From NCBI GenBank assembly GCA_024516155.1, contig JAJJXM010000116.1:1-52500 (forward strand): a stretch of DNA of 52,500 nt, in the 5' to 3' direction. The translations under genes were made by a program, and so were the position numbers. Of this stretch, positions 1-10,122 are shown one piece after another. How positions within the stretch are numbered: the stretch's first letter is position 1; each line of letters starts with the position of its first letter. Under the pieces are notes generated by a model. The model was not told the origin of the DNA, ran no database searches, and saw nothing but the letters and a program-made list of their open reading frames with translations. This DNA is from Pyronema omphalodes (Eukaryota > Ascomycota > Pezizomycetes > Pezizales > Pyronemataceae).

Positions 1-3000
1 CCAACGGGGACGCTGTCTGGGCAGCACTGAGGATGACTAAACCGCGGGCAGCGACGGTGGTAGGTCCGCTCGAGAATGAAGAAGGGCAACGAGCGGAGGA
101 CGATCAGGATAAACGTAGGATGCTCGCGGAAGTATCCTTTCCCCCCCCTAACCCCTTCTCGGAGTTACCACTCCCCCCGGGGCCGCCCGGAACCCTGTGG
201 CAGTCAGTCTCGTTACAATCCGTTTCCTCCGCTTTGTCCAGACAGAGCAACAAGAAGGCCCCAGGCGCTGATGCGCTGGGTGTCCCCATCATCAAAGCCC
301 TGCTTTCGTGGGATCCGGATCGGGTTGTTGCGGTGGTGAAACATTGCATACGCCTGGGGTATCACCCCCGCGACTGGAAGATCGCAAAGGGGGTGTGCAT
401 CCCGAAGCCGGGAAAGCCGAGCTACTCGCATGCAAAAAGCTTTCGGATCATCTCCTTGCTCAGCTGCTTTGGCAAGCTGGTTGAAAAAGTGGTAGCGGTG
501 CTGCTCACACAAGAGGCTGAGCGCACGGGGATCCTACATGACGGGCAGTTTGGGGGGAGGACGAACAAGTCGGCGGCGGACGCGGCGGCGGTTTTGGTAG
601 GGTTCGTCGAGGCTGCTTGGGAGGAAAAGGCTTTAGCAGGCGCTCTCTTGATGGATGTTAAGGGCGCGTTTCCTACCGTCAACAGCGTTTGCTTAACCAA
701 TAAGCTGCGTAGAGCGACCTTTGACGAAGGTCTTGTTCGCTGGGTGACGAGCTTCATGAGAGGTAGGCGAGTCGAGATTTTCCTCGCAGGGGAGGCTGGC
801 GAGCCGATAGACACAGACACTGGGTTGCCCCAAGGCTCCCCCGTGTCCCCGATATTGTTTCTGCTGTACATAGCGGATCTGGCGAAGATGGTGGAAGCGG
901 AGGTCGGAGGAACGCTGGGACTGTCCTTCGTCGATGACGTCACGTGGCTCGTGAAAGGCGCGTCAGCGACTGACGTCACCACCAAGTTAGATCGATGCGC
1001 GTCCCTCTGCCTCGCGTGGGGTGAAGCGAACGCGGTAGTGTTCGAATCAGAAAAGACGGAAGCAATCCTTTTCTCCCGCAGACGCTCTCCCCCGAACCCC
1101 GACTCCCTCACAGTAACGGTGGGAACCCACTCCATTCGGTATTCCGAAACCGCTGTTCGGTGGTTAGGTTACTGGCTGGACGCAAAACTCACCTTTAACC
1201 AGCATCGCCAGAAATGGCTCTCCCGGGCCTCGCAACAACAAGCACAAATTGCACGCTTGTGCAAGAAATACGGGCTCCCCGCAGGCAGCACCGCTACTCT
1301 TCAACAAGCGGTGGTGCAATCCGTTGCTACCTACGGCATAGAAATTAACGCCGTCCGCCGACTCCCCTCCCGAGACGCTGGGCACCTGTCCCGTCTCCAA
1401 CTCGTCCTCAACAAGCAGGCATGGGCCATCACCGGCTGCTTCCGTACAACCCCGCTCGGCTTTCTGGCAGCAGAAAGCGCGACGCGACCGGCAGAATCCC
1501 TCGTGCGCGGACGGGAAGCCCGCTTCAGAGCGCGACTTCTTACCCGCCCAGCCCCCCCCGGATCCAGCCCCCCGTCTCCGACCGCCGACATCGTCAGGCA
1601 ACTGACTCAGCTCGCCACAACTCGTTCGGGCTTCCATCACGTCGAGAGGGTCTTCCCCCCTCTCCCCCAACAGTTCCCCGGTACCGTCGTCATCGCATCG
1701 AGGGACGAAGCAACCGAATGCGCCCTACAATGGAGAAACCTTGGCTCCGCCTGCGTTTGGACCGACGGGTCTCGCATAGAAGATGTTTCTGGTTCAGGCT
1801 TCGTTCGTTACGTGAGAGGCATTCTCACCCCCTCCTCCTTCTGCGTGGGACGTCATGCAGAGGTGTACGACGCCGAGCTTCATGCCATGCTGATGGCCCT
1901 GCGCGATTACTGGGATAATTACCATTACTCAGTGGCCCGCCCCCCCCCCGCTCCTCACTATTTTCTCCGATGCACAAGCTGCGCTGCAGCGCCTGCTCTC
2001 CGACGTGCCTGGCCCGGGCCAGATCTTGCAGCGCCTGATCGCGACGGAGGTCGCAAAACTCCGCGCCTTCACCGGCATCGAGGTGGTCTTCCGGTGGGTA
2101 CCCGGACACAGCGACATCCTCGAAAACAAAGCTGCGGACGCAGCAGCAAAACACGGTACAAGCCACCGTTGCTTGGCCCCCCCCCCTCCGAGGGTGTGCA
2201 AACCCCGCCTGCTCCCCCCTCCCCTGGACGTCGCTGGCGCACGTCAACCGCGCAGTAACGGAGATCCCCAAGGCGATCGCATCGAAGTGGGTACGCCAGC
2301 GTACCGACCTCAACGCAGCCTACCGCCCACGAAAGAAGTGGGGCATCCGCGACGGCCTAAAAACCGTGCCGAAACACCGGGCTGCGGTATTCTACCAGAT
2401 AGCCTCCGGTCACGCGCTGATAGGCACCCACCTGGTGCGCATAAAGAAGAAAGACTCCGATCGCTGTTGGTGGTGCGATTCCGGAGAACGCCAAACGCGA
2501 GGCCACCTGTTTGGTGCCTGCGATCGCTGGCAACGTGAGTACGAGGTACTCGCTCAAGAGGTGGAAAAAATAACTGGAAAGCCGCGGCGACGGCGGGGAA
2601 GGCTGAAGGCGGTGGAGATTTTTTCGGACGATCGGCTTACCAAAGCGATCTTGGAATTCCTAGCAGCCACGGAGGTGGGTAGGCGCTATGTGGAATGAGA
2701 ACGGCACGGGTGGGTGAGGCCAAATTGGGAGGATACGGGGAATGAGGTGATACGGGATGCGGGGATTTTCCTTTTTTCTTTTTTCGTTGGGATAAGACGC
2801 GTATCTTTGGTTTCCTCTGTTTTTTCTCGCGATGTATTAGAGCAGTCCGCTTCTAAGCGACTTTGTCTCCTTTCCTTTTTCATTTTCTTTTCTTTCTTTT
2901 CTTTTCTTTTCTGGGGGTGCACGGTTTGACTGAGTATTTTCTTTTTTCTTTTTATTTTTTACTTCGGGGTGTGTAACGGGGATAGGAGATAGGGGCGCCT

Positions 3001-3104
3001 CACTAGGTGGTCTTGGCCACGAGGACGGGATACCAGGATTTCTTTCTTCCTGCATAGGCCTTTCAGGCCTCGAACAGTGTATGATACAAAACAAAACAAA
3101 GAAA
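1..3104 (+). mobile_element. Tad-clade non-LTR retrotransposon (LINE), 5' end outside window
   Basis: The element holds a reverse transcriptase, an RNase H domain and a C-terminal zinc knuckle, followed by a 3' UTR and an A-rich (AAAAC)n tail at about 3085-3104. The 3' UTR (about 2975-3085) shares blocks such as GCCTCA..AGGTGGT, CACGAGGACGGG and CCTGCAT.GGCCTTT with the truncated element at 5692-6092, so both are LINE 3' ends of related subfamilies. The 5' end is not visible because the frame is open to base 3. Pyrimidine-rich tracts fill 2770-2960. The tail ends about 180 bp upstream of the tRNA-Tyr gene. Confidence 0.9.
3..2698 (+). pseudogene. LINE ORF2: reverse transcriptase + RNase H + CCHC knuckle, frameshifted
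   Basis: The enzyme copies element RNA at a nicked target site and RNase H removes the template. The frame is open upstream of the ATG at 33, so that codon is internal. Visible motifs are the RT fingers segment NKKAPGADALG, palm motif A (LLMDVKGAF), TGLPQGSPVSP and the catalytic FVDD at 927-938. RNase H motifs are WTDGSR (about 1760-1775), a Glu-containing AELHAM segment, and the distal ENKAADAAAKHG segment. A C-x2-C-x9-H-x4-C knuckle lies near 2468-2520. The reading shifts twice: frame 3 up to the poly-C run near 1940, frame 1 to the poly-C runs near 2177-2224, then frame 2 to the stop at 2696-2698. As assembled it cannot encode a full ORF2; homopolymer sequencing error is an alternative. 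Confidence 0.9.
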
Positions 3105-3284
3105 TGGGGTGTGATCGGCGGGTTAACAGAGGGAAATCTGGGTGGACTACATACATACACTACGACTGGACGACGCGCGACACGACTCGAACCACACTAC
3201 ATTACATCACATTTTAAGTTCCAGATGCGAATTAGCTTTTAAGGAAGGATGTTGGATGGTAGATTTTAAAAAGTAATGTCCACA

Positions 3285-3368
3285 CCCTCTGTGGTGTAGT
3301 TGGTATCACACCGGACTGTAATATTTGCTGCCATCCGTTGGTCACCGGTTCGACTCCGGTCGGAGGGA
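3285..3368 (+). tRNA. tRNA-Tyr (GTA) with an 11-nt intron
   Basis: The acceptor stem pairs 3285-3291 with 3361-3367 (one G-U). The D arm is closed by GTG/CAC, and the T arm is ACCGG-TTCGACT-CCGGT (3344-3360), which also forms the B box. The anticodon loop reads C-T-G-T-A-A with GTA at 3318-3320. Anticodon-stem pairing needs 3333-3338, so an intron of about 11 nt (3322-3332) follows the base 3' of the anticodon. C1-G72 and discriminator A73 match eukaryotic tRNA-Tyr identity elements, and tRNA-Tyr genes commonly carry introns. One C-T mismatch is predicted in the anticodon stem, so the exact splice points are not certain. Confidence 0.85.
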
Positions 3369-3373
3369 CTTTC

Positions 3374-3377
3374 TTTT
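3374..3377 (+). terminator. Pol III terminator of tRNA-Tyr
   Basis: A TTTT run six bases past the discriminator base fits RNA polymerase III termination. Confidence 0.6.
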
Positions 3378-4060
3378 GTTTCTTTCATCTTTTTTGTTAC
3401 ACCATTGTTTTGTCAATCTTCTACAATTTGAATTCCTCCTCCCGTTGTTGTCTTCTTGCCCGCTACTTCCTTATGGTTTGGTGCCGTTGTTATATATCAA
3501 TTCTCACCCGTTTGTGCTGTTTTTTCTTGTTTCTTGTTTCTTGTTTTTACTTGTTTTCTTGTTTCTTATCTTTCTTTTCATTCTAGCTACATACACAAAC
3601 TTCCCTCCTTGAACCAGGTTTGATATTCTATTCTTGTAGGAAATTAACATGGGGATTCGTATGTAGTCAGGAAAAAAATAACGTTTTGCGTCAATGATGT
3701 TTATGGTTTCAAGGTTGGCGATATTTTATCAGCGGCTCGGAATTCGAAATGGTGTTTACTGGGGTATGGGGTATGGTGTTGGTTACTTGGTGGATCAGGT
3801 TATTAGATTGTCAGATTGTCAGATTATTGATATTAATATTGGGTACTATTTTCATTTTTCTCTGTAACTCTGTTGGAGTTTTAGGGTTTTTTTTAGGGTC
3901 GTAGGAGGTTAATGAATGGAGGATCTTGATGATTGTGATAATGATAATGATAACAATGATAGGAAGAGCTTGGGAGTATGTTATTACAGACTTTACAGTG
4001 ATAGGTGATAGTGATAGGTGATAAGTGATGAGTGATGAGTGATGAGTGATAAGTGATAGG
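3378..4060. other. Gene-free stretch with short tandem repeats
   Basis: No convincing coding region. T-rich sequence follows the tRNA. From about 3935 to 4062 there are GATAAT and GTGAT/GAGTGAT short tandem repeats. Confidence 0.6.
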
Positions 4061-4483
4061 TTTTCGTGAACTATATTGGAGCTGGGGTGGATTTGTTTGA
4101 TTGGAAGGAAGTATCGTGGGGGGGGGGGGGGGGGGGGGGTTAGGGACGGCTGGTTTTGGTGGGGCTTGATGAGGTATATCGGCTCTGCGAAATGTGGGAG
4201 GATTGGTATTTTCTTGTTTCTGTTTTTTTTTGAGGAGGAGGAGGAGGAGGAGGTTTAGGGACTCTGGAACTACATATCTTTAAGTAGGATGGTGTATAAA
4301 CTTTGAGATGTTAGTCTGTATCCTAAGGACTGCTGTAACTATGAATGATCGAGATTCGATACAGCATCATTATGCTTTCGAAAGATATGATATCCGTTAT
4401 ATCCGGTGTAGTGAAAGCTTATGGAGTGTAACATTTACTGGCATATTTAACCTGTGCTGGCTTCTATATATTGTTGAAATATG
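4060..4483 (+). repeat. Decayed 5' part of the tRNA-core repeat family
   Basis: Segments such as GGAGCTGG, GAGGTTTAGGGACT, TTTGAGATGTTAGTC and the CATTTACTGGCATATTT block line up with the stretch at 14400-14710 and with the upstream parts of copies at 4860-5145 and 15470-15714. It carries a 22-nt G run (4118-4139) and a (GAG)n tract near 4231-4252. No gene. Confidence 0.55.
4118..4139 (+). repeat. Homopolymer run of 22 G
   Basis: Uninterrupted G run, very long for G/C homopolymers in a nuclear genome; copy number may be misassembled. Confidence 0.9.
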
Positions 4484-5145
4484 TAACAACTCGGAAGTAT
4501 CGTCTTTCGCTATTACTTTTCGATTTCGAGGGAACTGAATGTACCCAGGATGCTTGATTCGGAGTCATGTACCCGGGCCATGACATCAAACGCCAATCTA
4601 GTCTACACATCGCAGTGGTTATAACTCCCAAACTTGGCCTACGGTTATACAAACTTGATTTCTTGAAGCAATGGATTACACAGTAAAGCCTATCAGGAAA
4701 TATAGATGTTGAATGCAAAGGCCTCAGGTATAGTCACTGCTAAGCAGTCGTGGTCTGCATATATATGTATTACTCGACGTTTAATATTGGCCGCTTGAGG
4801 CTAGCTATAGATCTGTTGCTGGAGAAAGATATGTACATAATCAATGTCTTTCTGCGGTTATTCTTAATGTGATGTGATGGTAGGCAAAAACTATTTTTTT
4901 GTTCTTTCCGGCGATGGAGGTTTAGGGATTATTTAACTACTAATCAAATTATATATGGTATTTGATATGTTAGTCACTCCAGATTCTGCATTCCGTGAAA
5001 ACAATGAGATGCTGATACCGCTTGTTCATCGTGTGTCCTTTGTGATACGCATAATATTTTGTGTGGCAAAATCCTGCACAGAATATTGACTAGCGTACCG
5101 TACCCACGCTATTTTGATATATATTTTAGTGTTACACGTCATTCT

Positions 5146-5250
5146 AACCGCGCTGTTATGGCCAAGCGGTTAGTAAGAATGCGCTAGAGACAGTGGAGAT
5201 ATCACGAGCCGACGAAGCAAGACGCGTTCGAGCCACAGTCGAGTATTCTT
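5146..5250 (+). repeat. tRNA-like core of repeat family (copy in duplication 1)
   Basis: A-box-like TGGCCAAGCGG and B-box-like GCGTTCGAGCC lie about 65 bp apart, the spacing of a class II (Leu/Ser-like) tRNA. It is followed by GAGTATTCTTTTTT. No acceptor stem closes cleanly, so this is a tRNA-derived repeat rather than a tRNA gene. About 190 bp upstream and 350 bp downstream are shared with the other copies. Confidence 0.75.
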
Positions 5251-5691
5251 TTTTCCACCTCTCCCCCACGCTTTTACCAGCGAAAGCGTTTTCCACTGCC
5301 CTGAAAATGCCAGCTTCGCCCCTTTGGTACGCGGAACGTGCTGGCATAGTGCTATTGGTTCTTGGAGTTGATCTTTTTTATATTTAATTTCCTTTTCACA
5401 GTCTGTCATTGATATCTTGTTCCCATTTACACTGCAGCTTTCTGTTTCTTTTATTCTCCTATGTATTCTTTGAATCTGTATTGTTTTTTGGTTCTTAGAT
5501 TTCTTATGACAACCGTTCAACCTCCTGCTGACCGCTTGACCCGCATGGCAACTTCAGCCACTTGTACGACTGATCAATCATGATCCCTGCCGAGGTTTGT
5601 GATGCCGTTTGGTTGAACTCGGCTTGGGTTATAGATGTCATGCCTTCGTCAACACACGTCATGAGAAACGCACCACAGATTTTCTCAAAGA

Positions 5692-6092
5692 ATGGGTCGA
5701 GGGACAAGGATGAATGTGGTGGCGTTGTTCCAAGATGAACGGTTGACAGAACATGTATTAGTTTTTCTTCAACGGACAGGTGTGGGAAAGAGAGTGGAGT
5801 AGGATACCATAAAGGCACCACTCGGGATTTATATTTGAATGGAGGTGTTTGTTCGCGGTGATCTATGTTACCCTTTATTTTTCTTTTTTCTCGGTGTTGA
5901 TTTTGTTGTCTCTTTTTCTGTTCTTTGTTTTTTCATATTGTCATCAGGTGGATATCTGGGATAAAGGAGATCGGGGGGCCTCATAAGGTGGTTAATTTCA
6001 CGAGGACGGGTATTGGGTGTTTTGTTGTTTTTTTCCTGCATGGGCCTTTTAGACCTCGGTCAGCGTATGATTCAATGAGTAAATAAATAGAT
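5692..6092 (+). mobile_element. 5'-truncated Tad-like LINE with 15-bp target-site duplication
   Basis: The first ~110 nt encode the C-terminal end of LINE ORF2 (ending ..TGVGKRVE-stop), alignable with the last residues of the element at 1-3104. The rest is a related 3' UTR ending in GTAAATAAATAGAT. AGATTTTCTCAAAGA flanks the insert at 5677-5691 and 6093-6107. The paralogous positions at 16244-16263 and 25955-25970 have only one copy of the site and no insert. This is classic target-primed insertion with 5' truncation. Confidence 0.9.
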
Positions 6093-7177
6093 AGATTTTC
6101 TCAAAGATGAGATGGTGTAAGCGTAGTGTCGAAGATCGGCTTTAATCAGCTGCGGAAGAAGTGGAGAGTATGGAGACAACAGTTGCCTTGGACCCAGGTC
6201 AACAAGTCATTTTCGATTGGAAGCCTGGAGATATTCGATGGATCCTACTAATTATCGTCCGCGTTGGTCCTTCATTTTTGATGGAACGATGGATGTTGCT
6301 TCGCTTGACATGCAGATAAAAGGTAAAGCTACTACACCGAACATGATAGGAAAGTAAGTTTGAGTAATCCATAAAACGAGCGTAGAATTACAAAAAATAA
6401 ACCACAAAAATGATGTAAAGGGGATAGAAAAAAGACGGTGCGGGTTAGTCGCTCTTTATACCTATTCGAATCGTCTCCAGTGTTGGAGCGATGTTTTGTT
6501 CGCACCAGAGCTAGATTGATTCTCCACATGGCTATATTCATCTCATTGCGAGGAATGTAATCACAGACATACAAAGAATCACTTCAACGTTGGCATGTCT
6601 TTTTGAATAGTCACCTGGCGTTCCGTACATTATTCATCACTGATCACTCGAAAAATAACATATGCTGATTCATAAAGAGGAACCTTCAAACAGGAGGCTG
6701 TAACCTGGCAAACTGACGTATTTACACGGTAGAGCCTACATGGTGTGTGTGAGATAGGTGTTATTTCATTATTAACGTGAAGCAAAAATGGTTATGTCAC
6801 CAAGGCACCGACATTCAACCTTCCCCAGTCAAACATTTGCTATACCAGGTATCATGCTTTGCGAGGAAAAGTGCCTGAAAATCAATGGAGTACTAATACT
6901 TGTATTTAAGGTCGCGGAGTGTCATGATCGTCGTGACTGATCAAGTCAAATAGCTCAATAAAGATTCGAATGACGTATTTGGAATAACGATATACATTGT
7001 GCTTTATATTAAGCAGTTTATTTTTTTTGAGTACATGAAGTGGTGGTAAGTAGTGAGAAATTCGTTGCGAGTATTGAAAGGGATTCAGTAGATGGCAATA
7101 ATTGCTATTCATGTCCTGAGTAAGGGGCGGATAGTAATGAACAATATGAATAGGCTGACTGGAAAATCGGTACAGAG

Positions 7178-8422
7178 CTAGCCGCTGCTGTCCAGAGCGC
7201 TTGTTGTACTACCACCAATAGTGCTTGCAGTAGGTGTGTACTGACTGCCCTCAGTCACAGTCTCGCAATCGGTATCCTCCTATTTTCATCAGTGACTGGA
7301 CGCCGAACATCCCAGAGTAGCATTACATACCGTTTCATCAGGAGTTACAGCCTCATTATGCTGCTTCCGGAGGTTGCGTTGGAGCTCAGCCTTGACCTCT
7401 GCAAGTTCCTGTTTTCGTTCCATCTCCGTCTGATGGAGAACATCGAGGGCGTCCTCTAGCTTCTTTCGGAATCCCTTCTCTTTCTCAATACTGCTACACG
7501 CTTTCTCCAACGCCTGCACCTTTGCATCGAGCTCTTGCTTGAGATCCCTGATCGAGGAATCCTTCTCCGCATCACTGTGCGCACGACTTTCCTTCATTTT
7601 CTCGATTGTCTCGTCGTATGTCTTCTTCACACTTTCATGTTCCAATAGTATGCCCGCCAATTGTTGATCGGCTACATCCTTCGCCTCCTGAACTGCAATC
7701 TTAATCTCCTGCTCAAACGTCTTGGTAAGTTCCTCCTTTTGCTGTTTTAGCTTCTCTCGGTATTTCCGTTGGCAATCTTTGACGATATTGGATACATATT
7801 CTCCGCTCCAGTCAACTTTATTGTGGGATGTAGCATTATTAGAAGGTTGCTGAACTCTCAGTAGAATCTGGTCGATATCGGCTTCACCGTCGTCGTCGTC
7901 TTCATCATCAAGGGTATCGAGCATGTCTTGCATCTTGCGGGCGGTCTCATTTTTACGCTTCTCCTCTTTGCGCTCAAAGGCTGCTCGGGCCCGCTGGTAC
8001 AGCTTCTGTCGGAGTTCCTCTTTGAAGATGTCGTCCACATCGGTTTCAGCAGTAAGTCGTTGGAGCTTTTCTTCAACACCTTCCTTAAGTTTATTGTTGA
8101 GGAGCACATCCTGCTCTAACTTATCTGTCAACAGCTCCATCGTTCGAACGTGTAGCATAGACATCGCAATCTGTGCTGTATCCCAGGTACTACCATGACG
8201 GATAGCCGAAAAAGCCAGATACACTGTGCCTTTTGTGGGCGAAGAATATCTGAGAGCTCGTTGTTCGGAATCCGCTGCAGAGAGGAGCAAAGTGCCAGAG
8301 TGCATTCGGTCAATCACCATCGCTCTGATGTAGGGACAGCCACCGTTATAATATTGTTCCGTAAGAACGACGGGGTCAATATGATTTCCAAACAGGTACT
8401 TGCAGTTATCTATACGTTCCAT
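7178..8422 (-). CDS. Coiled-coil protein, duplicated gene copy 1 (397 aa, two exons)
   Basis: I do not recognise the family. Exon 1 is 8422-7331; a 51-nt intron (GTATGT donor at 7330, AAATAG acceptor ending 7280) leads to exon 2 at 7279-7178. Exon 2 reads to a stop at the same codon in both gene copies (TAG here, TAA in copy 2), which supports the splice over the unspliced stop at 7289. Residues 1-90 look globular. About 95-165 and 205-355 are charged heptad-like coiled coil. An acidic run (DDEDDDDGEADID) lies near 172-186. The C-terminal exon is Ser/Thr/Gly-rich. The protein is about 94-95% identical to copy 2 from residue 94 onward but differs sharply at residues 73-93. No signal peptide or membrane segment. 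Function unknown. Confidence 0.75.
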
Positions 8423-8990
8423 ATGTCAGCTCTTTCATTGCCTGAACGTAAGGTGCGAATGGTACCGATGATCTGCTGTTTATGGTAGGCTGATTGATAT
8501 ACCGCGGTCGCCATCTTGGGAGAAGGATCTTAAGATAAATCCAGGGACGAAGAATTCCGAGTCAAGCAAGGCAGGTCTCTGTTGATGTGTCTAACTGTGC
8601 TTTGAACAGCCAATATGGGTTTCCCTGCGACACACGATGATGCGGTGTGGTGTGTTGTGGGGAATAAACTCAGAGTCAATCCGGGGAGTACGAATTCCGA
8701 GTCAAGCAAGGCAGGTCTCTGTCGATCTGGCTAACTGTGGTTCAAATGTCTGGTCTGGGTTTCTCTGCCAAACGCGATGGCCCGATATGGTGTTCTGGAG
8801 GCGGAGTGTGTTGTGAAAGTGCAGGGAAAGGTCTGATACGCGGGGTTGTTGTCCACTACGTCGGTGGTTACACAGATGCTGGGCCAATTCTTCTACGACC
8901 CTTCAATTGATGCAACAGCGGGACTCCAGAGAAACATCAGATTATCGAGCATTCACAAAGTTTCACTATTCTGAATGCAAATTTCATCAC

Positions 8991-9092
8991 AACCGCGCTG
9001 TAATGGCTAAGTGGTAAACATAAGGAGTGCATTCAGGCACTGCAGATCATGTGACCTATGATAATCTCTGGGTTATCCGCGGTTAGGTATTC
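8991..9092 (+). repeat. tRNA-like repeat core at the duplication boundary
   Basis: This stretch is nearly identical to 13731-13832, with only two or three differences over ~100 bp. A-box-like TGGCTAAGTGG is present; the B box is degenerate (GGGTTATCC). It starts eight bases after the end of duplication copy 1, and its 3' part overlaps the end of the coding frame at 9083. Confidence 0.75.
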
Positions 9093-10122
9093 TTTTGCTT
9101 TATGTTTTGATTCTGTTGAGTATCCAATTCTAATTCCTGCGCTATCTCCTCAGTCGTCTTAGAATCACCTTCAGTTGTGGTAATCCCAGCAGATCCACTG
9201 GGAAAATCAACTTCAGAAACATCACTCGGGTAATCCTCCAGAGCTTTAGCTAGGTCCGCAGTCTCACGCTGCTTTCTGACTTTATCCATCTCTTCTCGTT
9301 TCCTTTTCGCAGCGTCCATTACTGCCTGCCTCTGTTTCTGGCATTCCCTTAGAAATTGGATCCTGCGTCTTGCTCTCTCGCATTGTTCCTTCTCTTTTGA
9401 TATTAGATCATTTTGCTGCTCTTTTTGTTTCTGAGCAATCAACCGGCATAGCTCTGCAATAAAACGTACCACTGCCGCCTTTCGCTGAATCTCTGTCATG
9501 GGAAAACTTTGCATCGCCGCCTCGGTAACTTCAGCGGTATCCATGGAGGCTGTAGTCGGTTTAGTTGCTGGGTTTTCTGTTTTGTTCTCCTTCTCTTTCT
9601 CACGATTTCCATCACCAGCTTCATTTTCAGAATTCCAAATCAACCTTGCCATTCCCTCCTCAAGCCGAGTGATAAAATCGTCACTGTCGATCGCCACCGC
9701 TGTATCTGAGGTTTTGCTATCGTTATCCTTCACTTCCTCCTTGACCTCATGTCCCGCTTTTTCTTCTTCTTCCACTTCTGTGTCGTAATTTGGCCATAGC
9801 ATCCGGACCATTTCCCTCTCGAGTTGCACCATGAAGCTATCATCAAGTTGTTGAGCTGGTTCAGAGTTTTCGATGGCTAAAGCTGAAACTGCAGTATCGA
9901 TATCCATCCTCCCGGTTTTTCGTTGCTCAGGCTCCACCTTTGATTCTTTGACTGAATCCATCGGCTTTGTTGGCGAATCCTCCGAGTTCTCCGAGTCCTT
10001 CACTTTTAATGCTTCCCTGGCCAATTTTCGGCGGAGTTTTCTTGCTGAAGAGCTAGTGTGTGTGTTAGCGCGTGCGCAATGAACGTTTCTACGATATAGT
10101 ATAGGTGGACATACCTGGTCAT
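9083..10122 (-). CDS. Charged coiled-coil protein, hypothetical (~325 aa, two exons)
   Basis: Family not recognised. I prefer a start at 10122-10120 with a short exon 1 (10122-10115), an intron 10114-10053 (GTATGT donor, CTAG acceptor) and exon 2 10052-9083; the joined frame matches the long open frame. The unspliced frame could also begin at 10210. The protein is hydrophilic. A motif of the form D-[SD]-F-x3-L-E-x2-M-x-R-x2-W occurs twice, at about residues 73-89 and 126-142. A basic, Arg/Lys/Glu-rich helix covers about 190-270. The last residues (..KQKNT) and the stop codon are read from the antisense of the repeat tail at 8991-9100, so the C-terminus is repeat-derived. Function unknown. Confidence 0.65.

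Larger units (their letters stand above)
4484..8983. repeat. Segmental duplication, copy 1 (~4.1 kb plus a LINE insertion)
   Basis: This segment aligns collinearly with 15061-19042: the CCCGGGCCATGA..ATCAAACGCCAA block (4570-4600 and 15149-15175), the tRNA-like core (5146 and 15715), the coiled-coil gene, and the end block reading CACTATTCTGAATGCAAATTTC in both copies. Similarity ends after that block: copy 1 continues into a tRNA-like repeat at 8991, copy 2 into unrelated sequence. No terminal inverted repeats were seen. Copy 1 differs by a 401-bp LINE insertion and small indels. Noncoding parts hold no further gene I can support. Confidence 0.9.

Noticed and set aside
422..1670. Long minus-strand ORFs opposite the reverse transcriptase
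   Set aside because: Shadows of the GC-rich LINE ORF2; no domains in those frames.
5146..5250. Possible functional tRNA genes at the repeat cores
   Set aside because: A and B boxes are present, but no 7-bp acceptor stem closes and copies share long non-tRNA flanks; they are tRNA-derived repeats.
4484..8983. Duplicated segment as a classical DNA transposon or LTR element
   Set aside because: No terminal inverted repeats, LTRs, transposase or integrase could be found at or inside the segment ends.
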